NCBI RefSeq assembly: GCF_901827155.1 | Contig: NZ_LR594660.1 | Span: forward strand, 1-64,000 | DNA length: 64,000 nucleotides | Direction of reading: 5' to 3' | Source of the DNA: Variovorax sp. PBL-H6 | GTDB lineage: Bacteria > Pseudomonadota > Gammaproteobacteria > Burkholderiales > Burkholderiaceae_C | Shown: positions 8,762 to 17,501 of the stretch, piece by piece | How the letters are laid out: each line of letters opens with the position of its first letter | How positions within the stretch are numbered: the stretch's first letter is position 1 | Translations under genes and position numbers: made by a program | Notes under the pieces: generated by a model | What the model saw: the letters and a program-made list of their open reading frames with translations, nothing else | Told to the model about the DNA's origin: nothing | Database searches by the model: none

Positions 8762-9746
8762 GCAACGCAGCTTCAACGGCATCCTGTTCATAGGTGACCC
8801 TCATGTTACCTCCAAGCGACCTGGGCGCCGCAAGGATGACTATCTGGCATCCGTCCTCGCGAAACTCGAGGAATGCGCCGAAATCTGTGACGACTATGGC
8901 CTGCTGCCGGTCATCCTGGGCGACCTGCTGCATCGCAGCGATGACAACAACCTGCGCATGCTCAACCGCCTGATGACCGTCTTGAAGCGCTTCCCGGTGC
9001 CGCCGCTCACGCTGGAAGGCAACCACGACAAGGAAGAAACCTCGTTGACCGAGAGCGATGCGCTGTACTTGCTGGCGCAGGCCGGCGCCGTGCACGTGCT
9101 GGAAACGGCCGGACTTGTCGGCACATTCGATGTCGCGGGCCAACCTGTGCGGCTCTTTGCGGCACCTTACGGCTCGGCCATTCCACGGAGTGTTCCGGAA
9201 GGGGAGGGCACCGCTGTGCTCATCACGCACCACGACTTGGCCTTCGATGGCGCCTACCCAGGCTCGCTGCCAATCGACCCTGTTGACGGCGTCATGATGG
9301 TCGTGAACGGCCATATGCACGACACGAAGCCCAGCGTGATTGCTGGCGCCACCACTTGGCACAACCCGGGGAACATCGAACCCCTCTCCGTCGACCTGGC
9401 ACATCACGTGCCGAAGGTGTGGCTGTGGTCGCCGGGCACGGGAAATGGCGCCGAACTCACCGGCATCGAACTCAAGCACGGGACTGACCTCTTTGACCTC
9501 ACCGGTCTGCAGGTTGCCCCTTCTGACGCCAACGCGGCAGTTGCGGCCCTGCCGAGCACCAGTAAGTTCGCGGCGCTCATCACGGAAGAGGCGAAGGCAG
9601 ATGTTGATGCGGAGCGCACTGACGACGCCTCCATCCTGCATGGTGACCTGACGCAGATTTTCGGCGCCGGCGCCATCTCGGACGCGACGCAGCAACTGCT
9701 TCTGGGCCTTTTGGGCCAAGTTCGGCAGGACGCCATGTCCTTGTGA
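8742..9746 (+). CDS. SbcD/Mre11-like metallophosphoesterase nuclease
   Basis: 334 residues. Calcineurin-like phosphoesterase motifs are all present: GDPH (Asp19, His21), GDLLHRSD (Asp61), GNHD (Asn94, His95), ITHHD and NGHMH. The two-metal site matches nucleases such as SbcD and Mre11. ATG 8742 follows AGGA and lies inside the end of the SbcC-like gene. The C-terminal 110 residues after the nuclease domain are poorly conserved by eye and could be the capping or ATPase-binding part. Last gene of the operon, followed by a bidirectional terminator. Confidence 0.88.
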   Translation: MHITPTEQRSFNGILFIGDPHVTSKRPGRRKDDYLASVLAKLEECAEICDDYGLLPVILGDLLHRSDDNNLRMLNRLMTVLKRFPVPPLTLEGNHDKEETSLTESDALYLLAQAGAVHVLETAGLVGTFDVAGQPVRLFAAPYGSAIPRSVPEGEGTAVLITHHDLAFDGAYPGSLPIDPVDGVMMVVNGHMHDTKPSVIAGATTWHNPGNIEPLSVDLAHHVPKVWLWSPGTGNGAELTGIELKHGTDLFDLTGLQVAPSDANAAVAALPSTSKFAALITEEAKADVDAERTDDASILHGDLTQIFGAGAISDATQQLLLGLLGQVRQDAMSL

Positions 9747-9798
9747 GCTAGGGCACGGTGGCCGAGCAGATGGGCTTACCTTTGGACGGCCCGGAAAG

Positions 9799-9825
9799 AA
9801 AAAAGCCCCTCGTGGAGGGGCTTTT
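9799..9825. terminator. Bidirectional terminator between the sbcD-like gene and thyA
   Basis: AAGCCCCTC pairs with GAGGGGCTT around a GTG loop, with A-run before and T-run after, so it can serve both convergent genes. Confidence 0.85.
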
Positions 9826-9851
9826 GCGTGAATGACGGCAGGGATGGTGGC

Positions 9852-10844
9852 TTACGCGGCCATATCGAGCTTGATTGCAGGATGGCACTGATAGCCGACC
9901 AACTTGACATCCTCGGGGTCCAAGCGCGCAAACACGCCAGGAATTTCATCGACTGAGTTCAGCCTCGGGATATTGCCCAAGTCCAAGGTTGGCTGGGGAA
10001 AGTGTTCGCGGGACAGCAGCTCCTTGACGCCCGGAATATGCGGCACATAAATGTGGGCGTCACCGATAAATTGGGTCATGGTCCCCGCTTTACGTCCAGA
10101 GAGCCGCGCCATGATTTCCAGAAGCAGTGCGCCAATTACTAAATTAAAGGCCAATGCGGTGTCAAAACTTCGCTGAAAAAAGCACATGTGCAGCGTGTTG
10201 CTTTCCGTGTCGACCAAGAATTGATAAAGAACGTGGCAGACGGGAATTGATGTCTGGTCATGCTCGTCCGGTCGCCAGCCATTTATTATTATGCGGCGGT
10301 CCGTCGGATTGGTCATGATGGCTTTGAGCGCCACCTCCAACTGGTTGATTCCCCGACGCATCACCCAGACGTTGCGAGCGGCGTCATGGGCACGAACCTC
10401 GTAGCCAAGCGCTATCAGCTCGTCGCATTCCTTTTGCGAATTGACCTCCCGCCAATCCCGGCAATCGGTCCATTGTTTTGGGTATGAACGCCCAATATCG
10501 TCTTCGCCAGTTCTGTGCTTGTTTGCTAGCCACGATGGCGTGATATTGGCATTGCCGTCCCACACTTTGCATCCGAGCTCCCTGAATTGAGCAGCGCTCG
10601 TAAAACCTCGGAAGAAACCAAACAGTTCGCCCTTCGCAGTTTTCCACGCGAGCTTCTTGGTGGTAATTGCGGGGAAGCCATCCGCCATGTCGAATTTCAA
10701 TGTGACGCTGGGCACGAACAGCGTGTCGATGCCCGTGCGGTTTGGCCGCAGGACGCCTTCGTCGAGAATGCGCGACAGCATGTCGTGAAACTGCTGCATT
10801 GGGTGGGGCTTCGCAGCCACTGCGGGTGAAGTCGTTTCAGTCAT
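9852..10844 (-). CDS. thyA: Thymidylate synthase (ThyA)
   Basis: Converts dUMP to dTMP with methylenetetrahydrofolate. 330 residues from ATG 10844. Visible motifs: RTGIDTLF (folate/dUMP-binding Arg region), KTAKGELFGFFRG, the catalytic loop SIPVCHVLYQF with Cys203, QRSFDTALAFN and the C-terminal tail ending KLDMAA. Longer than the 264-residue enterobacterial form because of an insert around residues 120-170, as in several proteobacterial ThyA. Weak ribosome binding site. A plasmid copy beside a deaminase-like and a 5'-nucleotidase gene elsewhere in the window suggests local control of the thymidylate pool. Confidence 0.95.
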   Translation of the reverse strand: MTETTSPAVAAKPHPMQQFHDMLSRILDEGVLRPNRTGIDTLFVPSVTLKFDMADGFPAITTKKLAWKTAKGELFGFFRGFTSAAQFRELGCKVWDGNANITPSWLANKHRTGEDDIGRSYPKQWTDCRDWREVNSQKECDELIALGYEVRAHDAARNVWVMRRGINQLEVALKAIMTNPTDRRIIINGWRPDEHDQTSIPVCHVLYQFLVDTESNTLHMCFFQRSFDTALAFNLVIGALLLEIMARLSGRKAGTMTQFIGDAHIYVPHIPGVKELLSREHFPQPTLDLGNIPRLNSVDEIPGVFARLDPEDVKLVGYQCHPAIKLDMAA

Positions 10845-10923
10845 ATATTCGTTGATTTGATGTGGCCTGTTGAGACACAGTGTAGGGAACTGCCATCCGG
10901 CAACCTGCTTTAGCGCCGACCAC

Positions 10924-10959
10924 AAAAAGAAGCTCGGCCGGACGTGAGTCGGGCCGAGC
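10924..10959 (-). terminator. Terminator after the lytic transglycosylase gene
   Basis: Minus strand: GCTCGGCC pairs with GGCCGAGC and is followed by TTCTTTTT. It also supports the later thyA start, because the longer thyA frame would run into it. Confidence 0.8.
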
Positions 10960-10976
10960 GGATGAATGAGCGCGGG

Positions 10977-11591
10977 CTAGGCGTCGAGCAGAGGCTTGCG
11001 GTTCTTCACGGTCTCCAGCTCCTTGCGGAAGTGGAAAACACGTTCTGCATAGCCGCGGGCCTTGCCTGAGTACTTTGCCAGGGTCGACGTGAGCGACCCG
11101 CGTTGCTGCGCGTGGTATTCCGCCAGGATGGTGGTTCCGACGCGGATATTGACCTCCGGCGAGCGCAAGAGGACCTCAGGGTCTTGCTTGGAGCGCATCT
11201 TTTCCATGTGGAAGCGAGGCACGACTTGCATCAGGCCCACGGCGCCGTATCCGCTTCTTGCCGCCGGGTCGAGGCTCGACTCCTTCATGGCGATGGCCAG
11301 AATCAGCAGCGGGGACATGCCGACTTTGACCGCCTCGGAGTAGGCACTGGAGACGATGCGCTTTACGAGCCCTTCAGGCTTCTTGTACTTCGACGCCAGG
11401 TGGTCTACGAGCACTTGCTGCTCCGCAGCCACCGCGGCCACGCGCTTAGCCTCCTGAGCCCTTACTTCGACCAGGGCGGTCGGGAACACCTCAGTTGCGA
11501 CAAATGTGCTGTGCACTGGCGCGTTGGCGAGACATAGAACGAGCGCGAGAGCGAGCATTCCGACGTGAAACGTCAGTTTGATTGACTTCAT
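10977..11591 (-). CDS. Exported lytic transglycosylase (SLT domain)
   Basis: 204 residues. Residues 1-24 form a signal peptide (KLTFHVGMLALALVLCLANA). The SLT lysozyme-like domain carries the catalytic Glu in AMKESSLDP (about residue 104) followed by GYGAVGLMQVVPRFH, the standard second motif. Cleaves the peptidoglycan glycan strand in the periplasm. Plasmid-borne enzymes of this type often open the wall for secretion or conjugation machinery, but no such genes lie in this window. Monocistronic. Confidence 0.88.
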   Translation of the reverse strand: MKSIKLTFHVGMLALALVLCLANAPVHSTFVATEVFPTALVEVRAQEAKRVAAVAAEQQVLVDHLASKYKKPEGLVKRIVSSAYSEAVKVGMSPLLILAIAMKESSLDPAARSGYGAVGLMQVVPRFHMEKMRSKQDPEVLLRSPEVNIRVGTTILAEYHAQQRGSLTSTLAKYSGKARGYAERVFHFRKELETVKNRKPLLDA

Positions 11592-11813
11592 GATTGCCTT
11601 CTAAAACAGATGTAACTCCTGCGTTTAGGCAACGCGGGACGGCAGGGCAGGGCGCCAGCAAAGTGGCGGCCCGATGGCCCGAAGGGCCATTCGCCTCGTA
11701 GGTCGAACAGAGGCGCTCGATAGACGAGGGGAATCGCCGGCCTGGAGTAAGGTGGCCGAACGTGCCGTGCGAAGCAACCTATAGGGATTTCGGTTTATAC
11801 GCGGCAGCGCCTC

Positions 11814-11842
11814 ATAACGATTTTAGGGCCGCATGCTATAAT
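11814..11842 (+). promoter_or_regulatory. Extended -10 promoter of the parE remnant
   Basis: TGCTATAAT at 11834-11842 is an extended -10 with TATAAT at 11837-11842; the -35 region (ATAACG) is poor. Leader to the ATG at 11872 is about 23 nt. The remaining 170 bp back to the transglycosylase gene hold no clear feature. Confidence 0.6.
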
Positions 11843-11871
11843 GTAAATCCAATCTCGCGCCCACATCGCCT

Positions 11872-12508
11872 ATGACGCAACGTCAGTACAACGAATCCGC
11901 AATAAAAATTTTAGAGGGCCTCGAGCCGGTCAAGCTTCGTCCAAGCCAGTTCACCCGCACCGAAGACCCCTTGCACATCGTGCAGGAGTGCATCGACAAC
12001 GCAATCGACGAGGCCATCGCTGGCTACGCGAAGACGGTGAGTGTTGAACTGCTGCCGGAGGGCTTCGTGCGCGTGGCGGACAACGGTCGCGGCATCCCTG
12101 TCGGTCTGCACCCGGAGAAGAAGATTCCGGTCGTCCAGGCCATCTTCACCGTCCTGTACTCTGGCGGCAAGTTCGACAAGACCTCCGGGGGCGCATACAG
12201 CTACGCCGGCGGTCTCCACGGCGTGGGCGTCTCGGTCACCAACGCACTTTGTGAGTCCCTGACCGCCTCAGTGGTTCGTGACGGAAAGCGCCACGAGATT
12301 TCTTTTGCCGACGGCGACGTGGTGAAGCCACTCTATATGGTCGGGAAGGAAGAGGGGACGGGCACGACAATCACGCTGAAGCCCAATCCGAAGTACTTCA
12401 CATCGGCCGAGCTGCCAGTCAAGGTTCTGCGCGAACTGCTCAAGACTAAGGCGGTCTTGCTTCCAGGGCTCGAGGTGCGCTTCACGGACGCTCGCCAGGG
12501 CCCTGATT
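11872..12508 (+). pseudogene. parE: parE/gyrB-type topoisomerase ATPase subunit, 5' fragment cut by IS21-family element
   Basis: About 212 native codons of a topoisomerase IV B subunit. The GHKL ATPase motifs are intact: ECIDNAIDEAIAG (catalytic Glu and Mg-binding Asn), VADNGRGIPVG and GGLHGVGVSVTNALC. At base 12509 the frame enters the terminal repeat of the IS and stops at 12531. The transducer, TOPRIM and C-terminal parts are missing altogether, not displaced, because the sequence on the other side of the IS is parC. The promoter and start are intact, so a truncated ATPase domain could still be made. Confidence 0.85.
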
Positions 12509-12611
12509 TGTTGACGCCGACCGAAAACTGACCATCTAGAGGTCGAAGTGCCTACTGAAAATTGACCAGGGTGTTCCACTGACCTGCTGAAACTTTCAGC
12601 AGGGAAATTAG

Positions 12612-14144
12612 GTGATCACCATGGACATGATTGGCAAGGTCAGGCGCATGAAGCTGCGCGACCAACTCTCCCTGAGCGAGATTTCCAAGCGAACCGGCTT
12701 GGCCCGAAACACGGTCAAGAAATGGCTCAAGGCCCCCGGCCATGAGCCTCCGAAGTACGAGCGACGCGTCGTTGAGCGCAAGCTCACGGCGTTCGAGGGC
12801 ACGCTGCACCAGGCGCTGGCGGCCGATGCGCACCGGCCCAAGCAAAGCCGGCGTTCTGCAAGGGCACTGTTCTCCCAGATCCAGGCGCAGGGTTACCGCG
12901 GTGGCTACAGCGCGGTCACGGACTTCATCCGGGCGTGGCGCACGCGCTCTGACAGCAGTCCGGCCAAGGCGTTCGTGCCCTTGAGCTTTGAGTTGGGCGA
13001 GGCGTTCCAGTTTGACTGGAGCGATGAGGCGATGGTGGTGGGCGGCGTGTTCTACAACGTGCAGGTCGCGCATTTGAAGCTGTGTGCCAGCCGAGCGTTC
13101 TGGCTGGTGGCGTATCCCAGCCAGGGGCACGAGATGCTGTTTGACGCGCACACGCGCTCGTTCCAGGCGCTTGGCGGGGTGGCGCGGCGGGGCATCTACG
13201 ACAACATGAAGACCGCGGTGGACAAGGTCAAGCGGGGCAAGGGGCGCATCGTCAACGCGCGCTTTGCGGCCATGTGCAGCCACTACCTGTTCGACCCGGA
13301 CTTCTGCAACGTGGCCTCGGGTTGGGAGAAAGGGGTGGTGGAGAAGAACGTGCAGGACAGCCGCCGGCGTATCTGGATCGAGGCGAGCACCCGGCGCTTC
13401 GGCTCATTCATCGAACTCAATGCCTGGCTGGCAGAGCGTTGCCGCTCGGTGTGGGCCGACACGTCGCACCCGATCCATCGACAGTTCACCGTGGGTGAGA
13501 TGCTGGAGTTGGAGAGGGGCCACCTCATGTCCATGCCGACGCTCTTTGATGGTTATGTGGAGCGCCTGGCCCGGGTAAGCAGCACCTGCCTGGTGGTGGC
13601 CGCCCGCAACCGTTACTCGGTGCCGTGTGAATGGGCGGGTCACATCGTGAGCACCCGGGTGTATCCGGAGCGGGTGGAGGTGGCTGCCATGGATGCGGTG
13701 GTGGCCAGCCACGCCCGGCTCTCGGGCAGTGGACAGACCGTCTTTGACTGGCAGCACTACATCGACCTGGTGCAGCGCAAGCCGGGTGCGCTTCGCAATG
13801 GAACACCCTTCCTGGATCTGCCGCCTGCGCTGCTGCGGCTGCGGCAGTCTTTGTTGCGCCACGCCGGAGGTGACCGGGTCATGGCGCAGGTGCTGGCGGT
13901 GGTTCCGCAGGCGGGTTTGGAGGCGGTGCTGGTGGCTGTAGAGCTGGTGCTCGAAGGCATGGCCCCCAGCGGCAGCATCAGCGTGGAGCACGTTCGCAAT
14001 GTGCTGGCGCGGTTGAACAACCCGGTGACCCCAATGCAGGCCGAGACCGCGCTGCAATTGACCTTGGCGCCCAAGGCCGACACAGCGCGGTACGACCGGC
14101 TGCGTCCCACCCACCTGGATGATCAGGAGGTGCGTCATGCGTGA
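12612..14144 (+). CDS. istA: IS21-family transposase IstA
   Basis: 510 residues. N-terminal helix-turn-helix ([20 protein letters not shown]), then an RNase H-like DDE core: Asp in FQFDWSD, Asp in [12 protein letters not shown] and Glu in [12 protein letters not shown], followed by a Mu-transposase-like C-terminal beta domain. Start GTG 12612 is used; ATG 12621 with AGGTGA upstream is an alternative. The C-terminus overlaps istB by eight bases, the usual coupled arrangement. The gene appears intact. Confidence 0.95.
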   Translation: MITMDMIGKVRRMKLRDQLSLSEISKRTGLARNTVKKWLKAPGHEPPKYERRVVERKLTAFEGTLHQALAADAHRPKQSRRSARALFSQIQAQGYRGGYSAVTDFIRAWRTRSDSSPAKAFVPLSFELGEAFQFDWSDEAMVVGGVFYNVQVAHLKLCASRAFWLVAYPSQGHEMLFDAHTRSFQALGGVARRGIYDNMKTAVDKVKRGKGRIVNARFAAMCSHYLFDPDFCNVASGWEKGVVEKNVQDSRRRIWIEASTRRFGSFIELNAWLAERCRSVWADTSHPIHRQFTVGEMLELERGHLMSMPTLFDGYVERLARVSSTCLVVAARNRYSVPCEWAGHIVSTRVYPERVEVAAMDAVVASHARLSGSGQTVFDWQHYIDLVQRKPGALRNGTPFLDLPPALLRLRQSLLRHAGGDRVMAQVLAVVPQAGLEAVLVAVELVLEGMAPSGSISVEHVRNVLARLNNPVTPMQAETALQLTLAPKADTARYDRLRPTHLDDQEVRHA

Positions 14145-14976
14145 TACGACACGGGATGTTCACGCGCAGCTCAAGGCATTGAGGTTGAACGGCATGGCCG
14201 TGGCCTGGGCGGATCTGGTCGAGCAAGGTGGGGACTCGACGCTGGATGCCTCACGCTGGCTGGTGGAGCATCTGCTGCAAGCCGAAGATGCGGACCGGGC
14301 GATGCGCTCGATTGCGCACCAGATGAAGTCGGCCCGCTTCCCCATGCACCGCGACTTGGCCGGGTTCAACTTCGAGGTGTCGCAGGTGGACAAGGCGCTG
14401 ATCCAGAAACTCTCAGACCTGTCCTTCACCGACGATGCGCAGAACGCTGTGCTGATCGGTGGGCCTGGCACGGGCAAGACGCACCTGGCCACCGCACTGG
14501 GCATTGCCGGGTTGAGCCGGCACGCCAAGCGGGTGCGGTTCTACTCCACGGTGGATCTGGTCAACGCGCTGGAGCAGGAGAAAGCCCAAGGTCGCGCAGG
14601 CCGCATTGCCATGAGTTTGGTGCGCATGGACCTGGTGGTTCTGGACGAACTGGGCTACTTGCCGTTCAGCCAGTCCGGTGGTGCCTTGCTGTTCCACCTG
14701 CTGTCCAAGCTCTACGAGCACACCAGCGTGATGATCACGACCAACCTGACCTTCGCGGAATGGTCCAGCGTGTTCGGGGACGCCAAGATGACCACCGCGC
14801 TGCTCGATCGGTTGACGCACCACTGCCACATCATCGAGACCGGAAACGAGTCCTACCGCTTCCGCCACAGCTCCAAGGAGGCCAAGGGCCGCATCAAGTC
14901 CAGGGAGCAGGAGCGCAAGACTTCAGCCAGTCAACCCTTGAATGAAGGGAGCGAGAAACCAGGAACGTCTCTATAG
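14137..14976 (+). CDS. istB: IS21-family helper ATPase IstB
   Basis: 279 residues from ATG 14137, with AGGAGGT five bases upstream (a longer frame from 14119 lacks a site). AAA+ DnaC-like ATPase: Walker [12 protein letters not shown], Walker [13 protein letters not shown], sensor [10 protein letters not shown]. Works as the target-selection partner of IstA. Intact. Confidence 0.95.
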   Translation: MRDTTRDVHAQLKALRLNGMAVAWADLVEQGGDSTLDASRWLVEHLLQAEDADRAMRSIAHQMKSARFPMHRDLAGFNFEVSQVDKALIQKLSDLSFTDDAQNAVLIGGPGTGKTHLATALGIAGLSRHAKRVRFYSTVDLVNALEQEKAQGRAGRIAMSLVRMDLVVLDELGYLPFSQSGGALLFHLLSKLYEHTSVMITTNLTFAEWSSVFGDAKMTTALLDRLTHHCHIIETGNESYRFRHSSKEAKGRIKSREQERKTSASQPLNEGSEKPGTSL

Positions 14977-15066
14977 TTATCCACAGCTGACCTCCTGCGG
15001 AGGCAGCCTTAGCCCCTGGTCAAAATTCAACCGGCACAGCTGGTCAATATTCCATCGGCGCCAACA

Positions 15067-16875
15067 CCTGCCCGCCTCCCATTCACTTTGCTGAACGGGT
15101 CCAAGGGCGTTGCGGTTGGCCTGGCCAACGACATCCTCCCGCACAATCTGCGAGAGGTCGCCAACGCAGCAGTGGCGGTCATCGAGAATCCGGACGTCAC
15201 AGTCTCGGAGATTCTGAAGCTCATCCCGGGCCCGGACTTTCCGGACGGGGCGCAAGTCATCAGTTCCGCCGCAGACATCGAGGCCGCATACACCTCCGGT
15301 CGCGGAAGCCTGCGTTGCCGTGCCGTGTGGAGTCGAGAGGACCTGGCACGTGGGCAGTGGCAGGTCATCGTCTCGCAGCTCCCCTACCAGGTCTCGGTGA
15401 AGACAATCATGGAGGAAATCGAGACCCTTACCAACCCGCAACCCAAGGCCGGCAAAAAGACCATCGACCAGCGCCAGGCCAACCTGAAACAGGTCGCGCT
15501 TGACTTCCTGGACACGGTTCGCGACGAGTCGGGCAAGCTGGCACCCGTACGCCTGGTGATTGAGCCGAAGAACTCGAAGGTCGACCAGGAACAGATGATG
15601 GCCTTCCTCCTGGCCAACACCAGCCTCGAGGCGTCGGTGACCGTGAACATGACCGTCATCGGCATCGACAACCGGCCTCAGACGAAGGGTATCGATGCAC
15701 TCCTGAAGGAGTGGGCCGAGTTCCGGATGACCACCGTGCGCCGGCGCACGCAGTTCCAACTGGACGGAGCGAACAAGCGTATTCACATCCTCGAGGGCCG
15801 CATGGTGGTCTTCGTGAGTCTGGACCGTGTCATCAAAATCATCCGAGAAGCGGACGACCCGGCGGCTCAACTGAAGGCGGAGCTTGGCCTGAGTGACATC
15901 CAGACCACGGACATCCTGGAGATGCGCTTGCGGCAGCTCAACAAGCTGGAAGGTTTCAAGCTGGAGAGCGAGCTGGACGAGCTCCGCAAGGAACGCACGC
16001 GGCTCGAGGCGCTGTTGGCGTCCGACCCGGCAATGCGCCGCATGGTCATCTCTGAAATCAAGGCCGACGCTGCGAAGTACGGCGACGACCGCCGGACCCT
16101 GCTGCAGCCCGCTGCACGCGCAGAGGCAGGCGTTTCCTCGACGGTGAACCTGCCGGATGAGGAAATCACGGTCGTTCTGTCCCGCAACCTCTGGCTCAAG
16201 GCCTACAAGGGGCACGACGTGCCGCCGGAGGCCTATGTGCTCAAGCAGGGCGATTCGGTTCTCGCGATGGTCAAGACCCGCACGGTTTCGACGCTTTACT
16301 TGCTCGACTCGAACGGCCGCGCCTACAGCCTGCCGGCAGGAGGCGTTCCGAACGGCCGCGGCGAGGGTGCCCCTCTCTCGGCCTCCATTGACCTGCAGGC
16401 CGGCGCACGGGTTGTCACGATGCTGGCTGGTGCCGACGACGACCGCTTCATCTTCGCTGGTGCGCTTGGCAATGGCTACGTTGCACCGCTCAAGAGCCTC
16501 GCCTCGCGCCAGAAGGCCGGCAAGGTGTTCCTGAAACTCGCCGACGGGGAGGCGCCGATGCCACCAGTCGCAATTCCGCAAGACGACACAGGGTTCGTGG
16601 TCTGCGGTTCAACGGACGGGCGGATGCTCGCCTTCCCGCTGGCCGAAGTCAAGACGCTGCCCGCCGGTGGAATGGGTGTCATCCTCATGGTGCTGGGCAA
16701 CGACAAGCTCTCCGCGCTCCTGCATACGGCTGACGCTCCTTTCGAGGGCAAGGGCCTGGCGAACGGAAAAATGGTTGATATCAAGCTGAAGGGGGACGAT
16801 TGGACCCGCCACGTTCTGCACCGGGCTCGCAAGGGGGCCCAGCTGCCGAAAAAGGCGGTTCTCCAGCCCATCTGA
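15067..16875 (+). pseudogene. parC: parC topoisomerase IV A subunit, 3' fragment
   Basis: The native reading resumes exactly at base 15067 with PARLPFTLLNGSKGVAVGL, which aligns with the ParC segment LPARLPHILLNG. About 600 residues remain, covering the tower, coiled coil and beta-pinwheel C-terminal domain (GxGR-like element VPNGRGEGAP). The N-terminal roughly 155 residues with the catalytic Tyr and the winged helix are gone. A TTG at 15088 opens the residual frame, but no activity is expected. IS-driven deletion therefore removed the 3' two thirds of parE and the 5' fifth of parC. An inverted repeat, 16892-16913, follows the stop. Confidence 0.88.
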
Positions 16876-16891
16876 CCCGCAACCTCCCATA

Positions 16892-16913
16892 AAGCCCGGC
16901 TCGAGCCGGGCTT
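16892..16913. repeat. Inverted repeat after parC remnant
   Basis: AAGCCCGGC pairs perfectly with GCCGGGCTT around TCGA. It looks like a terminator stem but the T-run is only two bases, so termination would be weak or Rho-aided. Confidence 0.5.
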
Positions 16914-16954
16914 AGTGGCGCTGCGGTGTTTAAGCGTCGCGAGCTATTCAAACC

Positions 16955-17455
16955 ATGCGATTCCTCCGAACCAATCGATTCCCGCTCGGCGTCCTTGCCG
17001 TCTCCCTCGGTGCCTTGGCGCTCGCCCTCGTGCTGCAATATGGGTTTAGCATGGCTCCCTGCCCCTTGTGCGTACTCCAGCGCCTGGCGCTCGTTGCGAC
17101 TGCCTTGGTCGGCGCTGCCCAAATGGCCTTGCAGAAGCGATTCACGACGCCACTCACCTGGCTTGGATTCGCAGCTTCACTAGGCGGGTTCACCCTCGCC
17201 ACGTGGCACATCTTCAAGATGGTTGCCGCCCCCACGGAGGACGCGGCGTGCGGCCCAGGCCTAGCCACCTGGGTCGACAGCCTTTGGACCGCCGAGCTGC
17301 TGCCGAGCGTTTTTGCACCCATGGGAGATTGCTTTCAGGACGCGGCCAACCTCCTCGGCCTGCCTCTTCCGGTCTATGCCTGCGGCCTTTTTCTGACCGT
17401 CGCAGCTCTTTTTCGTCTAAATGCAATTAACGCAACTAGCACACTAAATTCTTAG
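16955..17455 (+). CDS. dsbB: Disulfide bond formation protein B
   Basis: Four-helix inner membrane protein that reoxidises DsbA and passes electrons to quinone. 166 residues. Helices near 10-30, 45-62, 70-88 and 140-158; the first Cys pair is CPLC (Cys36, Cys39) directly after helix 1, and the second periplasmic pair is Cys96 (AACGPG) and Cys125 (GDCFQD). All four catalytic cysteines are present. The last codons carry one arm of a 17-bp inverted repeat shared with the next gene's leader. A DsbG-like protein is encoded at 34977, so the element brings its own disulfide chemistry. Confidence 0.9.
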   Translation: MRFLRTNRFPLGVLAVSLGALALALVLQYGFSMAPCPLCVLQRLALVATALVGAAQMALQKRFTTPLTWLGFAASLGGFTLATWHIFKMVAAPTEDAACGPGLATWVDSLWTAELLPSVFAPMGDCFQDAANLLGLPLPVYACGLFLTVAALFRLNAINATSTLNS

Positions 17456-17500
17456 TGGCTGTAAACTAGTGGTCCCGCTGGAATTGCGTTAATTGCATTT
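17419..17500. repeat. Perfect 17-bp inverted repeat flanking the dsbB-recombinase junction
   Basis: AAATGCAATTAACGCAA at 17419-17435 is the exact reverse complement of TTGCGTTAATTGCATTT at 17484-17500; spacing 48 bp. One arm is inside the dsbB C-terminus and the other touches the ATG of the recombinase-like gene. The AT-rich arms stand out from the GC-rich surroundings. Confidence 0.85.
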
Positions 17501-17501
17501 T

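Larger units (their letters stand above)
12509..15066 (+). mobile_element. IS21-family insertion sequence (istA, istB)
   Basis: 2558 bp bounded by imperfect inverted ends: TGTTGACGCCGA then GAAAACTGACCA at the left (12509-12534) and the inverse of TGTTGGCGCCGA then GAATATTGACCA at the right (to 15066). Inner copies of the GACCA-type transposase-binding repeats lie at 12556-12571 and 15015-15029. Flanking bases (CCTGATT left, CCTGCCC right) do not form a target duplication, consistent with a deletion next to the element. It sits between the parE and parC remnants. Confidence 0.88.

Noticed and set aside
7289..9719. Long minus-strand frames opposite the SbcC/D-like operon
   Set aside because: They lie antisense to genes with conserved motifs and lack start signals.
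14977..16581. 534-codon minus-strand frame opposite the parC remnant
   Set aside because: Antisense shadow of a GC-rich coding region; the plus strand clearly encodes ParC and the minus reading has no family features.
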